From: Kitasatospora sp. CB01950
GTDB taxonomy: Bacteria > Actinomycetota > Actinomycetes > Streptomycetales > Streptomycetaceae
DNA length: 64,000 nt
Assembly (NCBI RefSeq): GCF_001905465.1
Contig: NZ_LISX01000001.1
Span: 420,419 to 484,418, forward strand
Direction: 5' to 3'
The notes under the pieces are model-generated. The model was given only the letters and a program-made list of their open reading frames with translations, did not search any database and was not told the DNA's origin. A program made the position numbers and the translations under genes. Positions 40,065-48,284 of the stretch are shown in pieces. Position 1 is the stretch's first letter; the number at the start of each line of letters is the position of its first letter.

Positions 40065-42608
40065 TCAGATCGCGCGGCGGCGCTGCAGCCAGACGAACGC
40101 CGCCCAGCCCGGCAGCACCGGCAGCACGAAGGTGAGCAGCCGGAACAGCAGCACCGCGGCGAACGCGGTGCCCCGGTCCATGCCCGCGGTCCAGGCCAGC
40201 GCCCCCGCGAGCAGCCCCTCCACCGCGCCGACCGCGCCCGGCGTGGGAGCGACGTTGCCGACCGCGTTGCCGGCCAGGAAGCTGACCGCGACGGGATTGA
40301 ACCCCGGGTGCTGGCCGACCGCCCGGGTGCAGCAGTACAGGCTCAGCACGAAGCACATCGACACCAGCAGCTGCCCGGCCACCCCGACGGCGAGCTTGCC
40401 GGGCTGCTGGGCCAGGTCGAGCAGCCGCGGCAGCACCTCGGCCCGCAGCGGCCGTAGCAGCGTCTGGGCGCGCCGCCGCAGCGACGGCACCGCCACCACC
40501 GACACCGTGACGACGGCCCCGGCCACCGCGGCCAGCACCAGCACCAAGTCGGTCGGGAACGCCGAACCCTCCTCCACCGGCCCCTTGCCGACGGCAGTGC
40601 CGACCAGCGCGCTGAACACGGCGAGCTGCAGCATGTGCAGCACCAGGCCGAACAGCTGCGTCGCACCGATGCTGGACAGCGCCTGCGCGGTCGGGATGCC
40701 CGCGCACTGCAGGTAGCGGGTGTTCAGCGCGATGCCGCCGATGCCGCCGGGGGAGACCAGCTTGACGAACGAACCGGCGGTCTGGGCGGCCAGCGTGGCC
40801 CGGAACGACAGCTTCTCCGGGACGAACCCGCTGAATGCGAAGGTCGCGATCGGGTAGCTGACGGCCGCGAACAGGGCCGCGGCGGTCAGCCACAGCGGGT
40901 CCGAGTCGGCGACCAGCGAGATCGGGTTCCGGTCCATGCCGAACAGGAACTGGAGCAGCCCGAACCCGGCCACGATCCCGCCGACCACGGTCAGCACGGT
41001 GCGCGGACGCAGCCGCTCCAGCCGGACCGGCTCGGTGGCGGCCTGCGGCATCTGCCGCTGCACCTCGGCGCGCAGCTCGCCCGCCAGCTGCTTGTGCCGG
41101 GCCAGCGCCGCCCGGGTGTCGCGGGCCAGCGCGATCGGCTGCAGCAGCGGCAGCGCCGCGCCGACCGCCCCCCGGCCGAGCACGTCGATCGCGGCCCGCA
41201 CCGCCCGTTCCGGCCCGGCGTGCACCGCGAGGACGGCCAGCATCCCGGCGACGTCCAGCCGCAGCAGCAGGTCGCCGGCCGCGATCTCGCCGCGCGCCAG
41301 CCCGACCAGGTGGACCTTGCCCTCCGCGTCCAGCAGCACCGTCTGCGGGGAGATCGAACGGTGCGCGATCCGGCGGCGCTGGAGCAGCGCCAACTGCTGC
41401 CAGGCGTCGCGCAGTTCCGCGTCGGTCGGGCTGCTGTCGGGGTCGGCGACCGAGGGCCTGTCGGCGACCGAGGCGCTGCCGGCGACCGAGGGGCTGCCGG
41501 CGACCGAGGGGCTGCCGGCGACCGAGGCGCTGCCGGAGTCCGCCGAAGCGGCCGGGACGCACTCGGTGAACAGGTCGGCGAACGGCCGGGCGTCGATCCG
41601 GTGGTAGGCGACCAGCGCGGCGTCCGGGCCCAGCTCGACGGCGGCGACGGGCGTCCGGGTGCGCGCGCCCGCGGCGGACGCGGCGTGGCCGAGCAGCGCC
41701 TGATGCTCCAGCCCGGCGCGCAGGGGGCGCAGGCCGAGCGGGCGGGGCGCGGTGCGCAGCCGGAGCGCCAGCCACAGGTGGCCGAGCAGCCCGCTGGCCT
41801 GGACGTGCCGGTCGAGCAGATGAACGTCCAGGTCGGGGCGGCCGTCGCGCTGGGTGACCAGGTAGCGGCTGGGCCCGATCGCGAGCACCGTGTCGGTGCG
41901 CACCCCGCTGGCGGCGAGCGCCGCGCCGATCTGCCCCTCGGTGGGCGTGCCGACCGGCTCGCCGACGGCGTACCGGGTGGCGTGCGCGGTGGTCCAGCCG
42001 AGCAGCAGCGACAGCACCAGGGACAGCGGGGTGGCGTACCCGGTGACCAGCCCCGACAGGCCGGAGAGCGTCAGCGTGACCGCCAGCGCGGTGCGCCAGC
42101 GGCGTCGGCCGGCGGTGCCGATCGCCGTCATGAACGCCAGCACCGGCGCGAGGTGCCCGTACACCGGGTCGGTGCGGCCGCCGCTGCCGGGCAGCGCGTG
42201 GGTGAGCGTGGTGAGGTCGCCGGCCAGCAGGTCCAGGCCGAGCGAGAGGCCGTACGCGAGGACGGCCGCCAGGACGCCGTCCGCGACCCGTCGGCCGTCG
42301 GCGCACACCACCCGGTCCACGGCGTACCCCAGCGGCACCAGCAGCAGCGCGCCGCCGCAGAGCGCCGCCGCGAGCTTCACGGGCGGCCAGGGCAGCAGAT
42401 CGGCGGCGCGCGAGACGTCGGTGTCCAGGCCGAGCGCGGAGGAGCGGGCGTAGCCCGCGAGCAGCAGTACCAGGGCAATCCAGCACAGCCCGGACACCAG
42501 CCGGATCAGGGCGGCCGGGTGCCGGACCCGGTCCGCGTGACCGCCGCGCGGGGCGGACTGTGCGCTGCGCTGTTCCTGGGATTCGTCGGCTTGTATCACC
42601 GTGGCCAC
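40065..42608 (-). CDS. Large LPG-synthase-TM (flippase)-like membrane protein with kinase-like middle
   Basis: About 847 residues from GTG 42608 (GTG 42599 is equally possible). The N-terminal part has several membrane spans (about 25-200). A soluble middle contains a degenerate protein-kinase-like segment (WQQLALLQRRRIAHRSISPQTVLLDAEGKVHLVGLARGE, like HRDIKPxNILLD...DFG with catalytic residues missing). The C-terminal third is an AglD2/MprF-type lysylphosphatidylglycerol-synthase TM domain (FVKLVSPGGIGGIALNTRYLQ, GNVAPTPGAVGAVEGLLAG). Such proteins flip lipids. The linker contains five tandem 18-bp repeats (41443-41532). No aminoacyltransferase domain is present, so it does not itself make lysyl-PG. 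Confidence 0.8.
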   Translation of the reverse strand: MATVIQADESQEQRSAQSAPRGGHADRVRHPAALIRLVSGLCWIALVLLLAGYARSSALGLDTDVSRAADLLPWPPVKLAAALCGGALLLVPLGYAVDRVVCADGRRVADGVLAAVLAYGLSLGLDLLAGDLTTLTHALPGSGGRTDPVYGHLAPVLAFMTAIGTAGRRRWRTALAVTLTLSGLSGLVTGYATPLSLVLSLLLGWTTAHATRYAVGEPVGTPTEGQIGAALAASGVRTDTVLAIGPSRYLVTQRDGRPDLDVHLLDRHVQASGLLGHLWLALRLRTAPRPLGLRPLRAGLEHQALLGHAASAAGARTRTPVAAVELGPDAALVAYHRIDARPFADLFTECVPAASADSGSASVAGSPSVAGSPSVAGSASVADRPSVADPDSSPTDAELRDAWQQLALLQRRRIAHRSISPQTVLLDAEGKVHLVGLARGEIAAGDLLLRLDVAGMLAVLAVHAGPERAVRAAIDVLGRGAVGAALPLLQPIALARDTRAALARHKQLAGELRAEVQRQMPQAATEPVRLERLRPRTVLTVVGGIVAGFGLLQFLFGMDRNPISLVADSDPLWLTAAALFAAVSYPIATFAFSGFVPEKLSFRATLAAQTAGSFVKLVSPGGIGGIALNTRYLQCAGIPTAQALSSIGATQLFGLVLHMLQLAVFSALVGTAVGKGPVEEGSAFPTDLVLVLAAVAGAVVTVSVVAVPSLRRRAQTLLRPLRAEVLPRLLDLAQQPGKLAVGVAGQLLVSMCFVLSLYCCTRAVGQHPGFNPVAVSFLAGNAVGNVAPTPGAVGAVEGLLAGALAWTAGMDRGTAFAAVLLFRLLTFVLPVLPGWAAFVWLQRRRAI
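41443..41532. repeat. In-frame 18-bp tandem repeat in the membrane-protein linker
   Basis: Five copies of an 18-bp unit (CCGGCGACCGAGGGGCTG with single-base variants), encoding a SVAGSP-like hexapeptide repeat on the minus strand. It is likely length-variable between strains. Confidence 0.9.
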
Positions 42609-42726
42609 GCGGCATGGTCCCACACCGCGAGGGTCCTGAGCTGGCCTTTCGGTCAAGGGAATTCGGAGCGGCGTGCCGCATACGGGCTGATAATGGTCAT
42701 ATCGGTCCGATGGAGGGAGGTCGGCG

Positions 42727-43002
42727 ATGACCAAGCGCTCGACCGACAAGATGATCAGGCTCCGCGAGGGCACCGAACTGGTCCTGCGGGACCGCACCAT
42801 GGAAGCCGACCCGGCACCCCTCGCACCCCAGCTGCACACCGACACCGAACGCGCCACCCGCAGCGGCTATCCCGGCGACACCGAGTTCAGCCACGGCGGC
42901 CGCCGGATGGCGGCGATGGCCGGCCCGGCCGACGGGCCCGCCGCCCACACCGACCTGCCCGGCCACCGGCACCGCGGCGCGGAACGGCACTCGGAGCACT
43001 GA
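42727..43002 (+). CDS. Small hypothetical protein
   Basis: 91 residues behind an excellent GGAGGGAGG ribosome site. Charged N-terminus (MTKRSTDKMIRLREGTELVLRDRTME) and a polar, His-rich C-terminus (HTDLPGHRHRGAERHSEH) that could bind metal. No recognised domain. It diverges from the membrane-protein gene and precedes the Nudix gene by 60 bp. Confidence 0.65.
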   Translation: MTKRSTDKMIRLREGTELVLRDRTMEADPAPLAPQLHTDTERATRSGYPGDTEFSHGGRRMAAMAGPADGPAAHTDLPGHRHRGAERHSEH

Positions 43003-43062
43003 ACCCCCGGCGGGGGTGAGAGAGTTGGCGCCGCCCGCACCCACCCCCGCCGAAGGAGCCCC

Positions 43063-43557
43063 ATGGCCGACGCCCCGCAGTTCGCCTCGCGCGAGGACTG
43101 GCTCGCCTCCCTGCCCCGGGTCTACGCCGCCGCAGGCTGCCTGATCACCGACCCCGACGGGCGCGTCCTGATCGTCAAGGCCGGCTACCGGGACGCCTGG
43201 CAGTTCGTCGGCGGCACCGTCGACCTCGGCGAGAACGCGCAGCAGTGCGCCACCCGCGAACTCCACGAGGAGACCGGCCTCCACCGCGAGGCGGGCGACC
43301 TGCTGGCCGTCGCCTGGACCCACCCCAGCGGCGAACTCGGCCACCCCGCCTGCCACTTCCTCTTCGACCTCGGCGTCCTCCCGGCCGACACCCCGATCAC
43401 GCTCCCGGCGGGCGAGCTCGACGCCTACCGGTGGGCGACCGTCCCCGAGGCGCTCTCCCTGCTGGGCCCCGCCCGCGCCCTCCGCCTCGAAGCGGGCCTC
43501 GCCGCGCGCGCGGACGGACGGACGCGCGTGGTGACGGCGCCCGACTCCGGCTTCTGA
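43063..43557 (+). CDS. Nudix hydrolase
   Basis: 164 residues. The Nudix box is complete: GGTVDLGENAQQCATRELHEETGL (GX5EX7REUXEEXGU, about 51-73), with the metal-binding REUXEE glutamates present. These enzymes hydrolyse nucleoside diphosphates linked to another moiety; the substrate is not readable. GAAGGAG precedes the ATG. It converges with a methyltransferase gene. Confidence 0.9.
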   Translation: MADAPQFASREDWLASLPRVYAAAGCLITDPDGRVLIVKAGYRDAWQFVGGTVDLGENAQQCATRELHEETGLHREAGDLLAVAWTHPSGELGHPACHFLFDLGVLPADTPITLPAGELDAYRWATVPEALSLLGPARALRLEAGLAARADGRTRVVTAPDSGF

Positions 43558-43584
43558 GTCGGCTAACTCCGGCTTCCGAGTCGG

Positions 43585-44280
43585 CTAGCCCCTGCGCCAG
43601 ACGTACGCCGCCGAGACCGGCTGCCCGCGGTGGCGGGACCACTTGGGCTTGAGGGCGATCCATTCGTCGCCGACGGTCTGTTCGCGCATCTCGGCGAGCT
43701 GCCAGCCCGCAGCGAGGCCCGCCGTGAGGTGGTCGCCGACGAGGTGGACGTGGGTGGTGATGGCGACCGGGCCGTCGGGGCCGTCGTAGTGGGTGGGCAT
43801 GCCGGCGGACATGATGAACGCGGGGTGGAGGCCGACCAGGACGAAGAGGCCGCCGGGGCGGACCAGGCGGTGGGCCTCGCGGTAGAGCGGTCCGAGGTCG
43901 GCGAGGTGTTCGTCGACCAGGGAGCAGGCCGCCAGGTCGTACGCCCCGGAGGGCAGCCCGGTCGCGGCCAGGTCGGCCTCGGTGAGGCTGCGGTGGGCGC
44001 CGCGTTCGCGGGCGCGTCCGAGCATCTCGGGGGTGAGGTCGACGCCGTCGATCGCGCCGACGCCGCGCCCGCGCAGCCACGCGCCGGTGCGGCCGGTGCC
44101 GCAGCCGAGGTCGACGGCGATGCCGGCCTCGGACCAGGCGGGGACGGCGAGTCGGGCCAGGACGTCGACGTCCATCGCGTCCTGGACGGTCTGTTCGTAG
44201 CTGTCGACCCATCCGGCGTAGCCGGTGCGGACGTCGACGGTCGGGTAGCCGCGGGTGTCGAAAAGGGCGAAATCCACCAT
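43585..44280 (-). CDS. SAM-dependent methyltransferase (class I)
   Basis: 231 residues. Motif I VDLGCGTGRTG binds AdoMet; motif II-like IDGVDLTPEMLGRARERG, motif post-II GAYDLAACSLVDEHLADL and the HRLVRPGGLFVLVG strand follow, typical of Methyltransf_11/25 proteins. The C-terminal HPAFIMSAGMPTHYDGPDGPVAITTHVH part is shared by a streptomycete group of unknown substrate. The start is set at MVDFALFDTRGYP; 14 upstream codons look non-coding. It stands alone between Nudix and phosphatase genes. Confidence 0.87.
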   Translation of the reverse strand: MVDFALFDTRGYPTVDVRTGYAGWVDSYEQTVQDAMDVDVLARLAVPAWSEAGIAVDLGCGTGRTGAWLRGRGVGAIDGVDLTPEMLGRARERGAHRSLTEADLAATGLPSGAYDLAACSLVDEHLADLGPLYREAHRLVRPGGLFVLVGLHPAFIMSAGMPTHYDGPDGPVAITTHVHLVGDHLTAGLAAGWQLAEMREQTVGDEWIALKPKWSRHRGQPVSAAYVWRRG

Positions 44281-44333
44281 GCGGCGCAGTATGGTTCGCC
44301 CGCAGTCCGGCGCGCGAACCAATTAACGGACCG

Positions 44334-45074
44334 TCAGTTCCCTTCGAGGAAGCGGTTTCGGAGCGCGGCGGCGTCGGCGGCGGGCAGCCACTGCGCGGCG
44401 TCGAACTCGGCGAGCACCTGGTGCAGCGCCCCGTCGGCGGTGGTGCCGGCGTCGGCGAGGGTGCGGGCGATGCCGGCCTCCTCGTCGGGCAGGTCGAGGA
44501 GGGTCCACAGCGGCCGCAGGTTGGGGGCGGAGAGCAGGTAGTCCTCGGCGATCGCGGCGGGTTCGACGTCGGCGAGGGCGAGCAGGACGAGCGCGGCCAG
44601 GCCGGTGCGGTCGCGGCCGGCGCCGCAGTGCACCACGACGCCGCCGTCCCGGGCGTGGGCGACGGCGGAGACCAGCCGGGCGACGGCTTCGCGGCAGTGG
44701 TCGAGGTAGGGGCGGAAGGACAGCGGAGTGCCGTCGAGGGCGCCGAAGCGGGCCCACCAGTCGGGGCCGGCCAGCGCGTCGAGCGGGATGCGGACCAGGT
44801 CGACGGTGTCGGGAGTGGGCAGCAGCGGCCGGTACTCGACCTGGTCCCGCAGGTCGATCACGGTGCGCACACCGTGCGCGAGCATCGCGTTCTGGCCCTC
44901 GGCGGTGAGCCGGTCGAGGTTGTCGGCGCGGACGATCGCGCCGGTGCGGGTGCGCCGGCCGTCCCGGGTGGGCAGGCCGCCGAGGTCACGGACGTTCAGG
45001 CAGCCGTCCCAGTCGAGTCGGCGGGCCTCGTGCAACTCGGCCGTGGTGCCGGCCGTGGTGGCGGTCCCTGTCAT
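44334..45074 (-). CDS. Tyrosine/dual-specificity protein phosphatase
   Basis: 246 residues with the P-loop VVHCGAGRDRTGLA (CX5R, catalytic Cys and Arg) and the N-terminal CLNVRDLGGLPTRDGRRTRTGAIVRADNL of the Y_phosphatase3 family, which includes mycobacterial PtpB-like enzymes acting on phosphotyrosine or phosphoinositides. Gene-specific context is lacking; the upstream DUF4304 gene reads in the same direction. Confidence 0.9.
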   Translation of the reverse strand: MTGTATTAGTTAELHEARRLDWDGCLNVRDLGGLPTRDGRRTRTGAIVRADNLDRLTAEGQNAMLAHGVRTVIDLRDQVEYRPLLPTPDTVDLVRIPLDALAGPDWWARFGALDGTPLSFRPYLDHCREAVARLVSAVAHARDGGVVVHCGAGRDRTGLAALVLLALADVEPAAIAEDYLLSAPNLRPLWTLLDLPDEEAGIARTLADAGTTADGALHQVLAEFDAAQWLPAADAAALRNRFLEGN

Positions 45075-45132
45075 GTGCTTCCCCCCGGATGCGTCGGTAC
45101 CGGCGCGCTCCCGCCCCGGTACTGACTGGGAC

Positions 45133-45822
45133 TCAGTGGGCCTCGTCGTGGTTCCCGTCGGGGAACTCCCACAGCGGGCGGCCGAGGGTGTCGAGCGCCC
45201 TGACCAGCCGGAAACGTCGGTCGCGGGCGGACAGGAAGCCGCGGGCGGCGCCGGCCAGGACCTGCCGGGCGGCCGGGTCGTGGCGGCTCCACGCGCCGTG
45301 CAACTCAAGCGTGCCGTCGGTGAGTTCGGCGCGTTGGATGCGCGCGACACCGGCGATCGCGAGGGCGTTGTTGACGCCGTCGAGGGCGACCGGGAGCAGG
45401 TAGGGGCCGCGGTCGTCGGGACGCAGCCGGCGGCGCAGTTCGGGCAGCGCGTAGCCGCGGACGGCGGCCACCGAGTCCTCGACGGCCACCAGCCAGCGCG
45501 GGCCGGGCGCGACCTCCCACCACACCTCGCCGCCGACCGGCATCACCTCGCCGATCGGGGCGCGCCAACGTTCCAGCCCGGTGGGCGTGTTGGCGTCCGG
45601 ACGGACGCTGCGCCGGTCCCAGGCGGCCTTGTCGGTGACGGAGAGGTTGACGGTGTAGCGCACCCGCCCGTCCGCGTGGACGACCTGTACGCCGAGCACC
45701 GCCCACCGGTCGTGGTCCGGCAGCGAGAACGAGTGCCGCCAGCCGTGCAGGCCGAGGGCGCGCAGGGCGGGCGCGAAGTGCTCGCGGATTCCCGTCGCGT
45801 ACAGCTCCTGGGCGGTGCTCAT
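45133..45822 (-). CDS. DUF4304-like protein
   Basis: 229 residues. LYATGIREHFAPALRALGLHGWRHSFSLPDHDRWAVLGVQ and the VRYTVNLSVTDKAAWDRR strand resemble DUF4304 proteins, whose function is unknown. It is soluble with no catalytic motif I can identify. It may be cotranscribed with the phosphatase 58 bp downstream. Confidence 0.7.
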   Translation of the reverse strand: MSTAQELYATGIREHFAPALRALGLHGWRHSFSLPDHDRWAVLGVQVVHADGRVRYTVNLSVTDKAAWDRRSVRPDANTPTGLERWRAPIGEVMPVGGEVWWEVAPGPRWLVAVEDSVAAVRGYALPELRRRLRPDDRGPYLLPVALDGVNNALAIAGVARIQRAELTDGTLELHGAWSRHDPAARQVLAGAARGFLSARDRRFRLVRALDTLGRPLWEFPDGNHDEAH

Positions 45823-46132
45823 GGCGTCTCCCGTGTCTCTGCCTCGGTGCAGGGGGCGGCGGCGCGCGGACGGCCGTCGCGCTCCGGATCGGGGACGGAA
45901 TGTCCCTCTTTTGTACGGTATGGCGAGGGAGTGGGGGGAAACCGCGGGCGAACGACAGCGTCCGACAGGACGAAAGTCGGCCCGGTCCGGGTCCTTGGTC
46001 CCGAAACTGACGGAGCCTCGGTCTGCACCGGGCGCACACCGTGCAGCGCCCGCCCCCACACCCTGCGGCCACCGCTCCACCACGGCGGGGGCCCTGCCCC
46101 GCGGGTGGGCCGGGGCATCCGGATGGCGCATC
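45823..46132. other. 310-bp intergenic region before the sigma-factor gene
   Basis: Divergent promoter region between the DUF4304-like gene and the ECF sigma gene. I see no additional gene and no operator I can name. Confidence 0.4.
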
Positions 46133-46867
46133 ATGTGGCGGGTGCACAGTGCTGAACACCACGGGGCGGACGACGGCGACCGACGCGGCCGTCCGGGTCC
46201 GCCGGACCGCCCGGCGGGCCGGCGGGCCGATCTCGCCGAGGCCGTCCGGGCCGCGCAGGACGGCGACGAAGAGGCGTTCCGGGTCCTGTTCAGAGCCGTC
46301 CAGCCCGGGCTGCTGCGCTACCTGCGGGTGCTGGTCGGAGGCAGGGCCGAGGACGCCGAGGACATCGCGTCCGAGGCGTGGCTGCAGATCGCCCGTGACC
46401 TGCCGGGCTTCCGCGGCGACGCGGACGGGTTCCGCGGCTGGGCCGCCACCATCGCCCGCAACCGGGCCATGGACCACCTGCGCCGGGTGCGCCGCCGTCC
46501 GGTCGCCGACCTGCCGGTCGAGTACCTGGTCGAGCTGGCCGCCGTCGAGGACACCGCAGGCCAGGCGATGGCCACCGTCGCCACCTCCGACGCGCTCGCG
46601 CTGATCGCCTCGCTGCCGCCCGACCAGGCCGAGGCGGTGCTGCTGCGGGTGGTGCTCGGGCTGGACGCGGAGAGTGCCGCGAAGGTCCTGGGCAAACGGG
46701 CCGGCAGCGTCCGAATGGCCGCGCACCGGGGGCTGCGGCGGCTTGCCAAGGCCCTCGACCAGACCGGGGGAGCGGCCGACGGGGTACCCCGTCGGGCGGC
46801 CGGCAAAAAGATCTCCGCGCAGGGTGTGACACCGGCGCAGGTGCCGACGCTGAGGGATATGAGATGA
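46133..46867 (+). CDS. ECF RNA polymerase sigma factor
   Basis: About 244 residues from ATG 46133 (GTG 46142 is also possible). Region 2: AVQPGLLRYLRVLVGGRAEDAEDIASEAWLQIARDLPGF, then GWAATIARNRAMDHLRRVRRRP. Region 4: ALIASLPPDQAEAVLLRVVLGLDAESAAKVLGKRAGSVRMAAHRGLRRL. The C-terminal tail is short. The stop overlaps the ATG of a membrane protein (ATGA), the usual arrangement for a sigma/anti-sigma pair. This sigma belongs to a different group from the SigE-like one at 7512-8105. Confidence 0.87.
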   Translation: MWRVHSAEHHGADDGDRRGRPGPPDRPAGRRADLAEAVRAAQDGDEEAFRVLFRAVQPGLLRYLRVLVGGRAEDAEDIASEAWLQIARDLPGFRGDADGFRGWAATIARNRAMDHLRRVRRRPVADLPVEYLVELAAVEDTAGQAMATVATSDALALIASLPPDQAEAVLLRVVLGLDAESAAKVLGKRAGSVRMAAHRGLRRLAKALDQTGGAADGVPRRAAGKKISAQGVTPAQVPTLRDMR

Positions 46868-47757
46868 GCACCAACCGATCCCGCCGGATCGATCGCGCCG
46901 CCGCCGAGCAGCTGCTCGGCGGTACGACGGTCGACCCGGAGGCCGGTCAGAACCCCTCCGCCGGGCAGCAGTCCGTGCCAGGACGGCCCGAGCTCGCCGA
47001 CCTGCTCGCCGCCGCTGCGGCGACCGGGCCGGAGGACGGTGGCCCGCTGCCCGGCGAAGAGGGGGCCCTGGCCGCGTTCCGGCAGGCTCGTCGCCAGCCG
47101 GCCCCCAGTCAGCACCGGAGACGAAAGATGGCGGACACCGCGCTCGCGCGGGCCCTCAGCGCGAAGGCCATGGCCGTCGCGCTGGGCGTGACCGCCGTCG
47201 GCGGGGTCGCCGTCGCCGCCGGGGCGGGCCGGCTGCCCGAGGTCCTGGGCGGTCCCGCCCCGACCCCGCCGGCCGCCGCCGCGTCCGCGCCGCCCTCGGG
47301 CACGCCCGACGCGTCGTCGCCGGGCACCGCCCCGGGCCGTACCGCCAAGCCGTCCGGCACCGCCGGCCGCCCGGCCGGCGGATCCGGTCGGCCCACCGAC
47401 CCGGCGTCCACCGACCCGGGGCAGGCACCCGACCTGGTCGCACTGTGTCGCGGTTTCGCGGCCCGGGTCTCGGGCGGCGCCAAGCCGAAGGAGGCCGCCG
47501 TCGATCCGGCGCTGGCCGAACTGCTGCGCGCCGCCGGCGGCCCGGAGAAGGTCAACGGGTACTGCGCGCAGCTCGTCCGCGGCGGCGGCCACAACGACGA
47601 CGACCGGAACGACGACCGCAACGGCAAGGGCAGCGGCAACGGCCACGGCCGCCCGTCGGCAGGTCCGTCCCCGTCGGCGTCCGCCACACCGTCGTCCTCG
47701 GCCCGGCCGGGCCGGGGCGGCGACCAGTCCAAGGGCGGGGGCAACAGCCAGGACTGA
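46864..47757 (+). CDS. Single-span membrane protein, candidate anti-sigma factor
   Basis: 297 residues. An N-terminal cytoplasmic part (1-98) with AAEQLLGG and ELADLLAAAAA segments precedes one membrane span (about 100-121, MAVALGVTAVGGVAVAAGAG). The outer part is a Pro/Ala/Ser/Thr-rich stretch, then a small ordered region (VALCRGFAARVSGGAKPKEAAVDPALAELLRAAGGPEKVNGYCAQL, two Cys) and an Asp/Asn/Gly-rich low-complexity tail. It is translationally coupled to the sigma gene, hence the anti-sigma suggestion; no zinc anti-sigma motif is visible. Confidence 0.7.
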   Translation: MSTNRSRRIDRAAAEQLLGGTTVDPEAGQNPSAGQQSVPGRPELADLLAAAAATGPEDGGPLPGEEGALAAFRQARRQPAPSQHRRRKMADTALARALSAKAMAVALGVTAVGGVAVAAGAGRLPEVLGGPAPTPPAAAASAPPSGTPDASSPGTAPGRTAKPSGTAGRPAGGSGRPTDPASTDPGQAPDLVALCRGFAARVSGGAKPKEAAVDPALAELLRAAGGPEKVNGYCAQLVRGGGHNDDDRNDDRNGKGSGNGHGRPSAGPSPSASATPSSSARPGRGGDQSKGGGNSQD

Positions 47758-47770
47758 CACCGACTCCGGT

Positions 47771-48012
47771 CGGGCGGTGGACACTCCCCCCGGGTCCACC
47801 GCCCGGCCGGCCCCGACTCCGGACGGCCGGCGGGTTCCCCTGTGCCCGCCGGCCGGCCCGGACCGACTTCCGGACGGGCGGACGGCTCCCCCGGGCCCCG
47901 CCCGTCCGGAAACCGCTCCGGTCGGCCCCTCGGACTCCCCCGGGTCCACGGCCGGCCGGAACCGCTCCGGACGGACGGCTGGACTCCCCCGGGTCCACCG
48001 TCCGTCCGGAGC
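47771..48012. repeat. Array of five hairpins with shared loop and different stems
   Basis: Stems at 47771-47782/47794-47805 (12 bp), 47824-47834/47845-47855 (11 bp), 47868-47881/47898-47911 (14 bp), 47917-47927/47950-47960 (11 bp with one G-U) and 47964-47978/47998-48012 (15 bp). The loops share a C-rich core of the form (GGA)CTCCCCCGGG(TCC); the stem sequences differ but always pair. It fills most of the gap behind the membrane-protein gene. Confidence 0.85.
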
Positions 48013-48086
48013 CCACCCCGGCGTCCCGCCCGAAAACCTCTGGAGTCCCCGGTGACCGACCCGACGCACCGCCAGGCGAGTCGGCG

Positions 48087-48224
48087 ATGAGCTTCCCGCG
48101 CACCTCGCCGCACGTCGAACGCGCAGCCAGACGGGCCGTCCACGGCTCGTCGCGCATCCCGCGTGCCCTGCTCACCGCCGCCCTGGCCGCCCTGCTCGCC
48201 GCCCTGCTGGTGCAGCGGCCGTAA
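48087..48224 (+). CDS. Small single-span membrane peptide (45 aa)
   Basis: 45 residues: a basic N-terminus (HVERAARRAVHGSSRIP) followed by a hydrophobic segment ALLTAALAALLAALLV that would span the membrane, ending at once. No clear ribosome site. It lies between the hairpin array and the kinase gene. The codon pattern is compatible with coding but the length makes this uncertain. Confidence 0.4.
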   Translation: MSFPRTSPHVERAARRAVHGSSRIPRALLTAALAALLAALLVQRP

Positions 48225-48284
48225 AGCCCTGCCGCACCGCACCGCTATGGTTCACGGGTGCCCGACCGACGAGGGGAGTATCCG

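Noticed and set aside
47445-48224. 259-residue plus-strand frame over the hairpin array
   Set aside because: It overlaps the membrane-protein gene out of frame and runs through the palindromes; only the final 45 codons are plausible.
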